Shown: one piece after another, positions 8,487-16,512 of the stretch
How the letters are laid out: the number at the start of each line of letters is the position of its first letter
Numbering within the stretch: the first letter of the stretch is position 1
Origin: Candidatus Parvarchaeota archaeon
Lineage (GTDB): Archaea > Nanobdellota > Nanobdellia > Parvarchaeales > Parvarchaeaceae
Direction of reading: 5' to 3'
Assembly (NCBI GenBank): GCA_023378865.1
Contig: JAMCSP010000026.1
Location: 1 to 53,797 of the forward strand
DNA length: 53,797 bases
Position numbers and translations under genes: made by a program
Notes under the pieces: model-generated
What the model was told of the DNA's origin: nothing
The model's database searches: none
The model's input: only the letters and a program-made list of their open reading frames with translations

Positions 8487-8559
8487 TGCCCCGACCGGGA
8501 TTTGAACCCGGGTTTCCGCCTCGAAAGGGCGATGTCCTTGGCCTCTAGACTATCGGGGC
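8487..8559 (-). tRNA. tRNA-Glu (UUC)
   Basis: On the minus strand the acceptor GCCCCGA pairs with TCGGGGC, the discriminator is A and CCA is not encoded. The anticodon arm is TCGCC/GGCGG around loop CTTTCGA, giving anticodon TTC. The T arm contains GGTTCAAATCC. No intron is present. It is convergent with abiEii. Confidence 0.93.
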
Positions 8560-8613
8560 ATAGTTTATCTAAAAACTATTTAAACATTTAAAGATTGGGG
8601 CGTATAAATAAGT

Positions 8614-9834
8614 ATGCCAAATGTAACATTTTATTTTGAAGTACACCAGCCTTACAGGCTAAAGAGAGTTTATTCTTTTATAGAGAACAAGGAATTCATA
8701 GACGTAGATAGGAACAGGGAGATATTTAACAAGGTTGCAGACAAATGTTATATACCCATGACAAAGCTGCTGATAGACCTTGTAAAGGAATATCCCGAGT
8801 TTAAGGTCAATTTTTCTTTGACAGGCGTTTTTATGGAACAAGCAGAGATGTTCAGGCCAGAGGTTATCCAGCTTTTTCAGGAGTTGTTTGACACAGGGAA
8901 TATGGAATTGCTTGATGAAACATATTATCATTCTCTTTCATATCTTATAGACAAGCAGGAGTTCATAGAGCAGGTAAAGCAGCATAAATCATTGATGTAC
9001 CATTACTTTAAATTCCATCCGAAAATATTCAGAAACACCGAAGCGTTGTACTCAAATGATATCGCCGAAACAGTTGGAAAAATGGGTTATAACGGCATAA
9101 TAGCAGAAGGCTGGGAAAGAATATTGGGGTGGCGTTCACCTAACTATATTTACAGGGACCCCGGAGAAAATATAAAGGTTCTTCTAAGAAACTATAAGTT
9201 AAGCGATGACATAGCCTTCAGGTTTTCAACTCCTACGTGGAATGAATTCCCATTGACAGCTGATAAGTATTCCAACTGGGTAGCAAACAACGAAGGAAGT
9301 ACGGTAAACCTTTTTATGGACTATGAAACTTTTGGTGAACATCAATGGAAAGAAACAGGAATATTTGATTTTATGAGGGATCTGCCGGGCAAGCTAATAA
9401 GCAAGGGGGTCGGGTTTAACAAGGTATCAGAGGCAGTAAAACAAAAAGCAGCAGGCGTTGTAGACGTTCCATATTACCTTTCATGGGCGGACATGGACAG
9501 AGATTTATCTGCATGGCTTGGAAACCAGATGCAGGATGCAGCGTTCAATAAACTAAAAGCAATGGAAAGTGAAGTCCTACTTTCAGGGAATGAGGAACTA
9601 ATAAAAAGGTGGAGGATATTGCAGACCTCTGACAACTTTTATTACATGTGCACAAAATGGTTTTCCGACGGTGATATACACAAATATTTTAATGCTTATT
9701 CTTCTCCGTATGTAGCCTATTTGAATTATATGAACATAATATCACAGCTTGATTCTATGGTCAAAGCCTTCTTAAAGCAGCGTCATAAGCCTCAAGATAA
9801 ACAGGAAGGAACTTATCCCAGCCAAACTGACTAG
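8614..9834 (+). CDS. glycoside hydrolase family 57 (alpha-amylase-like)
   Basis: GH57 enzymes hydrolyse or transfer alpha-glucans. The region 1 motif HQP is at residues 11-13. The nucleophile motif FRNTEALY has E143, and the acid/base motif MDYETFGEHQ has D236. The length of 406 aa fits the alpha-amylase subgroup (about 400 aa). No signal peptide is seen, so it probably acts on an internal polymer. It converges on a glycogen-synthase gene and the two overlap by 74 bp at their 3' ends, so its last 25 residues may be non-essential read-through. Together they suggest an intracellular glycogen cycle. Confidence 0.9.
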   Translation: MPNVTFYFEVHQPYRLKRVYSFIENKEFIDVDRNREIFNKVADKCYIPMTKLLIDLVKEYPEFKVNFSLTGVFMEQAEMFRPEVIQLFQELFDTGNMELLDETYYHSLSYLIDKQEFIEQVKQHKSLMYHYFKFHPKIFRNTEALYSNDIAETVGKMGYNGIIAEGWERILGWRSPNYIYRDPGENIKVLLRNYKLSDDIAFRFSTPTWNEFPLTADKYSNWVANNEGSTVNLFMDYETFGEHQWKETGIFDFMRDLPGKLISKGVGFNKVSEAVKQKAAGVVDVPYYLSWADMDRDLSAWLGNQMQDAAFNKLKAMESEVLLSGNEELIKRWRILQTSDNFYYMCTKWFSDGDIHKYFNAYSSPYVAYLNYMNIISQLDSMVKAFLKQRHKPQDKQEGTYPSQTD

Positions 9835-11530
9835 CCAGATCATTCGCAGATATCTTCAATTTCAAAAGATCATCATCATCCATAAGTGCTATCTTAAGCA
9901 TATCTTTAGCTATCTGCACTATGCAATCTTCTCTTTTTCTTCCGAGCATTCTTTCAACAAAAACTCCCTTGTATCCATTATTGTAATCATTTAAAAGGTA
10001 CTGGCCAAAGCCGCTGTAATCCGATGTGAATGAGATTGACATGTATGCTGCCGCTTCCAAAGGAGTGTAGCCGAAAGGCTCATATTTTGAAAGGAAAAAT
10101 CCTGCAGTTGAAAGTGCAAGCATCTCATAGTAAGTAAGGTTAAGCAGTTCATCTCCTACTGCAAGGTACTTTGGATAGAATACAACCTTTACATGGTTTT
10201 CTACGGAATTATTAAGGTTGTTTTCTTTGAGTTTGTTTATTATTGCATCGTCGTTTTCAGAGTACGAAAGTATAAAAGGAGTAAGCGGGGGGTTTGTTGG
10301 CTTAGGTCTTCTAAGCTGTTTAATCAGCCTTTTTGAGTCGTTTATTATCTTGCTGTAAGCTTTGTCGATAGTGCCCTCCTCCATCTCTATTGAAGAAGCT
10401 ATAACGGAATCAAAGTTCTTCACGTCTTCATCCAAAGCTGATTTTATGCTCATATAAGTAAGATAGTTTGCCACTACATCATTTCTTACTCCTATCGTAC
10501 CAGATGGAACCGCTATAAGTGCTATAACGTAGCTGCCGTCTGTAAGCATTTTATCAAGTTTACCGAGCGCATCTATGAAAACATCATAGCCTTTATCATA
10601 AAATTCGTATCTGCCGCTTGTTATGAATACCCTTATGTTGCTTGGGTTAAGATCGTAATAAGGGAGGAAGTATGCATTCAGGAAATTATCAAGTTTCTTC
10701 TTTGCGTTTACCCTCATGGCAGTGAGTTCATCTGTCAACGGCAGGTTATCAGTGTCTATTCCATTTATTGTCACAAAATCTGGCTTTTTACCAAGTATTA
10801 TATTTGCTTCCTTTGCCACTACTCTGCTTACAGCTGTGAATATAGTTGCGTTGAATGCACCTGCTTTTTCCGTAAAGTGTTTTGCAGCTACCCCATATTT
10901 ATAAGGCATATCCGGTGTTATTCCGGTGTTTGCAATTACATATGCATTAGTGTTTCCGCCGGAATATGATATAGCTCTTCCAAGCACTGTAGCATGGACT
11001 GTAAACACCGTCGGTATTTTCACGTTTTTGTATTTTAAGTAAAGTATTGCTCCTGCAGAAAGCCATTCATGTACCTGTACTACTATGGGCTGCTTAATTG
11101 TTTTGCTCAATGCTTCTATTACAGCTCCTGCAGCATATGACCATGCAAGTGGTTCATTGTAATCCTCCGGCGAATTTAATGAGTCTATCTTGAAGCTGTC
11201 CCAAAAATCCTTTTTTATCTCGTTTATGTGTTTATTTTCAAATTCCTTTGCATCTATTAATATGAGGTTTACATCATGAGCAGAAGACCATTTTCCGAAG
11301 TATACCTTTACTCCGTCAAGCTTTACGTCTCCCATTGCATCTTTTATATATTGGGGAGGAGGGCTTTCCATGAATTCAACGGCTGCCTGATTTGGGTTAT
11401 AAAAGCCTATTGCTAGATAATTGTCCCCAAATTGTTTTTTCATGTATGCTGATTTAGAAGTCAAAACTGTCCATATCCCTCCCACCTTATTGCCGGCTTC
11501 AAATGATACCTCTATTAGAAATTTGTCCAT
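9761..11530 (-). CDS. GT3-like glycogen synthase
   Basis: The 589-aa protein resembles the eukaryotic-type glycogen synthase family (GT3). Matching stretches are FEAGNKVGGIWTVL near the N-terminus, VQVHEWLSAGAILYL, VFTVHATVLGRA, TAVSRVVAKEA with KPDFVTINGID, and near the C-terminus KVVFYPKYL and YEPFGYTPLEAA (the family's catalytic glutamate pair). GT3 enzymes use a sugar nucleotide to extend alpha-1,4-glucan. They are uncommon in archaea, where GT4/GT5 glycogen synthases prevail. It is convergent with the GH57 gene and they share 74 bp. Confidence 0.85.
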   Translation of the reverse strand: MDKFLIEVSFEAGNKVGGIWTVLTSKSAYMKKQFGDNYLAIGFYNPNQAAVEFMESPPPQYIKDAMGDVKLDGVKVYFGKWSSAHDVNLILIDAKEFENKHINEIKKDFWDSFKIDSLNSPEDYNEPLAWSYAAGAVIEALSKTIKQPIVVQVHEWLSAGAILYLKYKNVKIPTVFTVHATVLGRAISYSGGNTNAYVIANTGITPDMPYKYGVAAKHFTEKAGAFNATIFTAVSRVVAKEANIILGKKPDFVTINGIDTDNLPLTDELTAMRVNAKKKLDNFLNAYFLPYYDLNPSNIRVFITSGRYEFYDKGYDVFIDALGKLDKMLTDGSYVIALIAVPSGTIGVRNDVVANYLTYMSIKSALDEDVKNFDSVIASSIEMEEGTIDKAYSKIINDSKRLIKQLRRPKPTNPPLTPFILSYSENDDAIINKLKENNLNNSVENHVKVVFYPKYLAVGDELLNLTYYEMLALSTAGFFLSKYEPFGYTPLEAAAYMSISFTSDYSGFGQYLLNDYNNGYKGVFVERMLGRKREDCIVQIAKDMLKIALMDDDDLLKLKISANDLASQFGWDKFLPVYLEAYDAALRRL

Positions 11531-11607
11531 TACTTTATTGATTTTTTGTTGAATAAAAAACTATCTTAGTAGAAAGCTTTATTTATATCGCACGACATAT
11601 AAAAAGA

Positions 11608-12528
11608 ATGGTAGAAAAATTAATAATAATAGGTTCTGGTCCCGCAGGGTATACTGCTGCAATATACGCTGTAAGAGATGATTTAAATCCTTTGTTAATA
11701 AGGGGATTTGAAGTAGGCGGTCAGCTTATGCTTACGTCAGCAGTGGAAAACTTTCCCGGTTTCAAATCAATCTTAGGGCCGGATCTTATGGATAAGGTGG
11801 CAGAGCAGGTTAAAGCACTGAACTGCAGAGTAATAGATGATAATGTTTCCAAAGTTGATCTTAACGTTTATCCCTACAAAGTTTTCGTTGGCGATAAGGA
11901 ATATGAAACATATTCCATAATAATATCAACCGGTGCATCAGCCAGGTGGCTTGGATTGGAGAACGAGAAAAGGCTGATAGGAAAAGGAGTTTCCGGTTGT
12001 GCAGTCTGTGATGGGGCATTCTTCAAAAACAAAAGCGTTGTAGTGGTAGGAGGCGGGGACAGCGCAATGGAAGATGCAAGCTATCTTTCTACTCTTACAA
12101 GTTCAGTAACTTTGATTCACAGGAGGCATGAATTTAGGGCAAGCAAAATAATGCAGGACAGGGTTCTTTCTAACAATAAGATAAAAATAATCTGGGACAG
12201 TGAAGTGATAGATGTGTTGGGAAAAGAGCATGTAGAAGGCGTTAAAATAAAAAACCTGAAGACTAATGAAGAAAGCGAATTAAAGACCGATGGGCTTTTC
12301 CTGGCAATAGGCCATAATCCAAATACAGAGATTTTCAAAGGCTATCTCGATTTGGATGAAAACGGGTACATAAAGACAAGGGAGTTTACAAAGACCAGTA
12401 AAGAAGGTGTGTTTGCAGCGGGCGATGTTCAAGACAAACGTTACAAGCAGGCGGTTATCGCAGCAGGTTGGGGAAGCATGTGTGCAATAGACGCAAGAAA
12501 ATTCTTAGAAGAAAAAGGCCTAAACTGA
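11608..12528 (+). CDS. trxB: thioredoxin-disulfide reductase
   Basis: The 306-aa flavoprotein has the FAD motif GSGPAG (residues 9-14), the redox-active CAVC (C131 and C134), the NADPH motif GGGDSAMEDA and the C-terminal GVFAAGDVQDKRYKQ. It transfers electrons from NAD(P)H to a thioredoxin-like protein. No thioredoxin is adjacent in this window. A TATA-like element (ATTTATAT) lies about 26 nt before the ATG. Its 3' end overlaps the convergent GalT-like gene by 9 bp. Confidence 0.93.
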   Translation: MVEKLIIIGSGPAGYTAAIYAVRDDLNPLLIRGFEVGGQLMLTSAVENFPGFKSILGPDLMDKVAEQVKALNCRVIDDNVSKVDLNVYPYKVFVGDKEYETYSIIISTGASARWLGLENEKRLIGKGVSGCAVCDGAFFKNKSVVVVGGGDSAMEDASYLSTLTSSVTLIHRRHEFRASKIMQDRVLSNNKIKIIWDSEVIDVLGKEHVEGVKIKNLKTNEESELKTDGLFLAIGHNPNTEIFKGYLDLDENGYIKTREFTKTSKEGVFAAGDVQDKRYKQAVIAAGWGSMCAIDARKFLEEKGLN

Positions 12529-13491
12529 TTTTGTAATTTCCCTGAATTTTTTAACGTAATCCTCAGGTACCATAGTATTTACAAATACATTCTGGCCAAG
12601 CTCTATGCCCGCTAAGTTTGAAAGCCTTGGATAGATTTCTATGTGCATGTGATAATCCTTTTCTTTCTTGTTTTCGTGTATCACAAAGTTGTATGCCTGT
12701 TCCCCGAAAAGTTTTTTGTTTGTCTGTATTATTTTTTTAAGTCCTTCAACAAGCTGTTCTTTTTCTTCCTGGCTTAAATCCATTATATAGTTAACATGTC
12801 TTTTCGGCAGTATCATAGACTCACCTGAAAATCTTGATCCGTATGGTGCAATCGCTGCTACCTTTTCAGTTTCAAATAATACTCTTTGTTCTTCTTTTTT
12901 TATCGCATCCTCGTAGATGCAGGAATGGTTTTCTTTCAGATATTTCTTTGCTATATCTATCTCTACTGCAGGCGTGCCTAGGATTTCCGGCCAGGCTATT
13001 ATCTGCGTATGCGGGTGGCCTATGCTTGCCCCTCCAGAAGCTCCATAATTTTTGAAGACCATTACGTGCTTTATGTAATTCCTTGAATACAGGTCTTCTT
13101 CCCTTTCTATAAGTGTATTTAGCCATTCAAGTGATTTTTTGAGATCCATATTTTCAAATTTATCGAAATGCTTTGGGCTTTCTATCAAGACTTCATTGTA
13201 TCCATATCCTGCTATTGATGGGAAAAAGCCGTCTTCGTACTCTAAAGGAGTGTGTCCGTCCAATTCTGGAAATTTGTTTCTTATTACCATGGTTGTCCAA
13301 GGCTCATTTACGTGCATTATCTCTAGGTTAATTCTATCCACAGTATCCGGTTCAAACGGGCAGTCTTTAAGATTCTTTGCGCCTTCATCTTCTGTTTCCA
13401 GTTCCTTTGGCCTGTGTTCTCTTCCAGGAACTATGACTGAATAATAGCCTGTTCTATAGTCTCTTCTTATCTCGCTGTATTGGCTGTCCAT
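12520..13491 (-). CDS. galT: galactose-1-phosphate uridylyltransferase-like (HIT superfamily)
   Basis: GalT exchanges UMP between UDP-glucose and galactose-1-phosphate, feeding galactose into UDP-sugars. The active-site motif GHPHTQI carries H159 and the nucleophile H161. A C-terminal HMHIEIYPR-type segment is also present. The N-terminal zinc motif CPFCP of the family reads CPFEP here (C44, E47), so the structural zinc site is probably altered. At 323 aa it is near normal length. Its position beside the glycogen genes suggests hexose metabolism; related nucleotidyl- or adenylyl-transferase activity is also possible. Confidence 0.8.
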   Translation of the reverse strand: MDSQYSEIRRDYRTGYYSVIVPGREHRPKELETEDEGAKNLKDCPFEPDTVDRINLEIMHVNEPWTTMVIRNKFPELDGHTPLEYEDGFFPSIAGYGYNEVLIESPKHFDKFENMDLKKSLEWLNTLIEREEDLYSRNYIKHVMVFKNYGASGGASIGHPHTQIIAWPEILGTPAVEIDIAKKYLKENHSCIYEDAIKKEEQRVLFETEKVAAIAPYGSRFSGESMILPKRHVNYIMDLSQEEKEQLVEGLKKIIQTNKKLFGEQAYNFVIHENKKEKDYHMHIEIYPRLSNLAGIELGQNVFVNTMVPEDYVKKFREITKSV

Positions 13492-13616
13492 TTCTTATTA
13501 AAGTAATTTTTTAATTTAAAGTTTTAATTGATGCTATTTAAATAAATGCTTTGTAAGAAAAGCTGTTAACGTTAATAGGTGTATGAGCTGCAAAACCTAT
13601 TAAAACAGTGGAAAAC

Positions 13617-13626
13617 TTTAAATATA
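13617..13626 (+). promoter_or_regulatory. TATA box of the thermosome operon
   Basis: TTTAAATATA lies about 78 nt before the ATG, so the mRNA should start near 13645-13650 and carry a leader of about 50 nt. This is unlike the leaderless genes elsewhere in the window. Confidence 0.55.
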
Positions 13627-13643
13627 ACACTAAACTCTATTAG

Positions 13644-13676
13644 AGATATCAATGCAAGCATGCATTGAAGATATCT
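13644..13676 (+). promoter_or_regulatory. imperfect inverted repeat at the thermosome transcription start
   Basis: The left arm AGATATC-AATGCA pairs with the right arm TGCATT-GAA-GATATCT, with a 3-nt bulge on the right and a short loop. It sits at or just after the predicted transcription start. It could be a regulator-binding site for heat-shock control or a 5'-UTR hairpin. The structure is visible; the function is inferred. Confidence 0.45.
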
Positions 13677-13688
13677 AAGTTATTAGAA

Positions 13689-13694
13689 GGAGGT
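13689..13694 (+). promoter_or_regulatory. strong Shine-Dalgarno of thermosome gene
   Basis: GGAGGT lies 5 nt before the ATG at 13700 and fixes that start. Confidence 0.75.
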
Positions 13695-13699
13695 ACAAT

Positions 13700-15340
13700 A
13701 TGGCAGAAGGAATTCAACCAATTTTCATCTTACCAGAAGGATATAATAGGACAAGCGGAAAAGATGCACAGAGGAATAACATAGCTGCGGCTAAAGCTGT
13801 AGCAAACGCAGTAAAATCTACTTTAGGCCCAAGAGGAATGGACAAGATGCTTGTTGATAATATAGGAGATATAACAATAACGAATGATGGCGTGACTGTT
13901 TTGAAGAGCATGGAGATAGAAAATCCCGCAGCAAAGATGATAGTAGAAGTTGCAAAGACACAGGAAGAAGAGGTCGGGGATGGAACAACTACTGCAGTTA
14001 TAATCGCGGGAGAACTGCTTAAGAACGCAGAAACTCTTCTGGACCAGAGCATACATCCAACATTGGTTGCAAGAGGCTACAGGCTTGCAGCAAACAAAGC
14101 ACAGGAGATTTTGGACAAGATAAAATTGCACCTTGACATAGCCAATAAAGAAGATCTTAGCAGGATAGTCAAAACTGCAATAGTGGGTAAAAGCACCGGG
14201 GCGGATGCTCATATAGTTTCATTAATAGTAGATGCAGTTCAGCATGTAAAGTCAATGTCAGGCAAGAATGATACTCTGGATTTGGATGACATAAAAGTCG
14301 AGAAGAAGGTAGGCGGCGGTCTGCTGGATTCAAGACTGATAAAAGGAGTAATAATAGACAAGGAAAAAGTACATCCTGATATGCCGGATGAAATTAAAAA
14401 CGCAAAGGTTGCACTTCTGAATCTTGCACTTGAAATAGAAAAGACAAACATAGATGCACAGATAAGGATAGAAAAACCGGAACAATTACAGGCATTCCTT
14501 GATGAAGAGGAAAACATGCTAAGGGAGATGGTTGAGAAAATAAAAGCATCCGGAGCAAATGTAGTTATAGTACAGAAGGGAATAGACGATACGGCACAGC
14601 ACTTTCTTTCAAAAGCAGGGATACTGGCATTCCGCAGGGTATCTGAAAGCGACATGAAAAAGATTGGAAAGGCAACAGGCGCAAAAGTTGTAGCAACTCT
14701 TGATGAATTGGGCAAAGAAAGCCTGGGAGAAGCAGGAATCGTGCACGTTGAGAAACTTGCAGGAGAAACGCTTGCATTGATAGAAGAATGCAAGAATCCA
14801 AAGGCAGTAACAATACTAGTAAGGGGCGGAACAGAACATGTTGTAGATGAAATACAAAGGGCTATAGATGACAGCCTTGGAGATCTTAAATCAGTTATAG
14901 AAGATGGCGGTTCCATAGTAGCTGGCGGGGGAGCAGCAGAACTTGAGGTATCAAAGAACCTCAGGGACTTTGCAACCGGTCTTGAAGGCAGGGAACAGCT
15001 TGCAGTGAATTCATTTGCAGATGCATTGGAAGTAGTTCCTAAAACATTGGCAGAAAACGCAGGCCTGGATCCTATAGACATACTTGTTGAATTAAGAGCG
15101 GAGCATCAAAAAGGAAAAACCTGGGCAGGTGTAAACCTTTTGGACGTATATAAACCACAGGTGTCTGATATGTATAAAGAAGGAGTAATCGAGCCTTTAA
15201 GGACTAAAAAACAGGCGATAAAAAGTGCAAGCGAGGTCGCCGTTATGATCCTTAGAATAGACGATATAATAGCAGCAGGCAAGTCTGCAAATCAGCAGCC
15301 GCAGATGCCACCTGGTGGAATGGGAGGTTACGGAGATTAA
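13700..15340 (+). CDS. thsA: thermosome subunit (group II chaperonin)
   Basis: The protein is an ATP-driven cytosolic folding chamber subunit. The 546-aa length is typical. Visible are the N-terminal [15 protein letters not shown], the ATP-site segments [14 protein letters not shown] and GDGTTT (residues 93-98), a central apical domain with [16 protein letters not shown], and a C-terminal ATPase return with [12 protein letters not shown]. The tail is short, GGMGGYGD, rather than a long GGM repeat. It leads an operon with LSm and L37e (spacing 2 bp, then a 4-bp overlap). A strong SD, TATA box and inverted repeat precede it. No second thermosome gene is in the window. Confidence 0.97.
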   Translation: MAEGIQPIFILPEGYNRTSGKDAQRNNIAAAKAVANAVKSTLGPRGMDKMLVDNIGDITITNDGVTVLKSMEIENPAAKMIVEVAKTQEEEVGDGTTTAVIIAGELLKNAETLLDQSIHPTLVARGYRLAANKAQEILDKIKLHLDIANKEDLSRIVKTAIVGKSTGADAHIVSLIVDAVQHVKSMSGKNDTLDLDDIKVEKKVGGGLLDSRLIKGVIIDKEKVHPDMPDEIKNAKVALLNLALEIEKTNIDAQIRIEKPEQLQAFLDEEENMLREMVEKIKASGANVVIVQKGIDDTAQHFLSKAGILAFRRVSESDMKKIGKATGAKVVATLDELGKESLGEAGIVHVEKLAGETLALIEECKNPKAVTILVRGGTEHVVDEIQRAIDDSLGDLKSVIEDGGSIVAGGGAAELEVSKNLRDFATGLEGREQLAVNSFADALEVVPKTLAENAGLDPIDILVELRAEHQKGKTWAGVNLLDVYKPQVSDMYKEGVIEPLRTKKQAIKSASEVAVMILRIDDIIAAGKSANQQPQMPPGGMGGYGD

Positions 15341-15342
15341 TT

Positions 15343-15579
15343 ATGTCAGAAAATGTTTTGAGTAGGCCATTGGATCTTTTGAATTCGGCAAAGGGAAAAA
15401 TGGTTTTAGTAGAACTTAAGAATGGTCATGCTATAACAGGTAAATTGGTAGCATTTGATGTTCATATAAACGTTACTTTGGAAAACGCGGAAGAAAAGAA
15501 AGACGCAGATACTCTTAGAAAGCTGGGAAACGTATTTGTAAGGGGTGACACTATAATCCTTATTTCTCCAACTATATGA
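15343..15579 (+). CDS. Sm-like (LSm/SmAP) RNA-binding protein
   Basis: The 78-aa Sm fold protein has Sm1 motif KMVLVELKNGHAITGKLVAFD-like segment with HINVTLENA and Sm2 motif LGNVFVRGDTIILIS. Archaeal SmAPs form heptameric rings that bind U-rich RNA. It follows the thermosome gene by 2 bp and its stop overlaps the L37e start (ATGA). The LSm-L37e pair is a conserved archaeal arrangement, which strengthens the call. Confidence 0.95.
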   Translation: MSENVLSRPLDLLNSAKGKMVLVELKNGHAITGKLVAFDVHINVTLENAEEKKDADTLRKLGNVFVRGDTIILISPTI

Positions 15580-15758
15580 GCACAGCATCAATGGGTTTGC
15601 ACAATAGAAAACAGCCGCATGTAACATGCAGAAGGTGCGGCAAGGAATCCTACTTAAAGAGAAAACATTACTGTTCACATTGTGGTTATGGCAGAAGTTC
15701 AAAATTGAAGGCTTACGCCTGGAACAATAAAACCGTAAACGGTAAAAGAAAAGACTGA
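15576..15758 (+). CDS. rpl37e: 50S ribosomal protein L37e
   Basis: The 60-aa basic protein has a zinc finger with C18, C21, C33 and C36 (CRRC and CSHC), within the L37e pattern CRRCGKESY and HCGYGRSSK. It binds the large subunit rRNA. The start overlaps the LSm stop by 4 bp, indicating coupled translation. Confidence 0.95.
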   Translation: MSTASMGLHNRKQPHVTCRRCGKESYLKRKHYCSHCGYGRSSKLKAYAWNNKTVNGKRKD

Positions 15759-15762
15759 TTAA

Positions 15763-16479
15763 ATGTCAGAGAAGATTAAAGCAAAGGCATTGATATTTGA
15801 TTTTGATAATACTCTAGTAGATACACATTCCGCTATAAGCGGAGCATACTCAAGGATTGTTGAATTGATTTCTCTAAATTCCGGAATGGACAGCGGCTAT
15901 CTAATGCAGCAGCTTTTAAAGGCGCAGAAGGAAGTAATCGACGATGTTCCGCTGGTTTCAAGGCAGTATGACAGGAAAGCAGTCATAAAGAAAATGAATG
16001 AAAACCTGTCGCTTAACATGGATGAAAAGCAGGTAGAGGAGCTTTCTCAAATATTCTACAATTTTATACTGGAAAAAATAAGCTATTCAAGCGACACCGA
16101 AGAAATTCTAAAGGCCTTAAAAACAAGGGGCAAAAAGCTAGGGCTTTTGACAGATACAGATGTAAGGCCTGGTTTAAAGAAAAGGAGGCTTAACAGTTTA
16201 GGCTTTACAAAGCTGTTTGACGCAGTTTTAATCGCAGGAGAGGATATTCCTCAGAGAAAGAACAGTTCCATACCCTTTATCGAGCTGGCTAGGCTATTAA
16301 ATGCAGAGCCGGAAAGCACACTTGTAATAGGAGACAGGATGGATGCAGATATAGACAATGCAAAAGAGGCTGGCATGAAAGCAGTACTTATAGACAAGTA
16401 CTTGCCTCCAAACACAGGAATCCATGAGCCTGATGCAGTTATACACGAGCTTAAACAGCTTTTAGAGATTGTAGATTAA
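15763..16479 (+). CDS. HAD-superfamily phosphatase-like hydrolase (paralogue 2)
   Basis: Motif I is DFDNTLVD (D13 and D15), motif II is the Thr of LGLLTDTD, and motif IV is IGDRMDADI around residues 189-197. The helical cap and the FIELARLL-N/G-x-E segment match the HAD protein at 3654-4382, so the two are paralogues. It follows L37e by 4 bp in the same operon. Substrate unknown; a phosphoglycolate- or nucleotide-phosphatase role is possible. Confidence 0.82.
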   Translation: MSEKIKAKALIFDFDNTLVDTHSAISGAYSRIVELISLNSGMDSGYLMQQLLKAQKEVIDDVPLVSRQYDRKAVIKKMNENLSLNMDEKQVEELSQIFYNFILEKISYSSDTEEILKALKTRGKKLGLLTDTDVRPGLKKRRLNSLGFTKLFDAVLIAGEDIPQRKNSSIPFIELARLLNAEPESTLVIGDRMDADIDNAKEAGMKAVLIDKYLPPNTGIHEPDAVIHELKQLLEIVD

Positions 16480-16512
16480 TGATTATTAATATTTAAAGGG
16501 CTTTAAAATTAA

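Noticed and set aside
6753-8559. AbiE region as a full integrated element
   Set aside because: No integrase, no direct repeat of the tRNA 3' end and no other accessory gene are visible; only the two-gene cassette is supported.
8361-8591. 76-aa frame running through tRNA-Glu
   Set aside because: It overlaps the abiEii end and the tRNA and has no independent signal.
14239-15081. 280-aa open frame antisense to the thermosome
   Set aside because: Ser/Pro/Cys-rich shadow translation of a well-conserved gene, with no family features.
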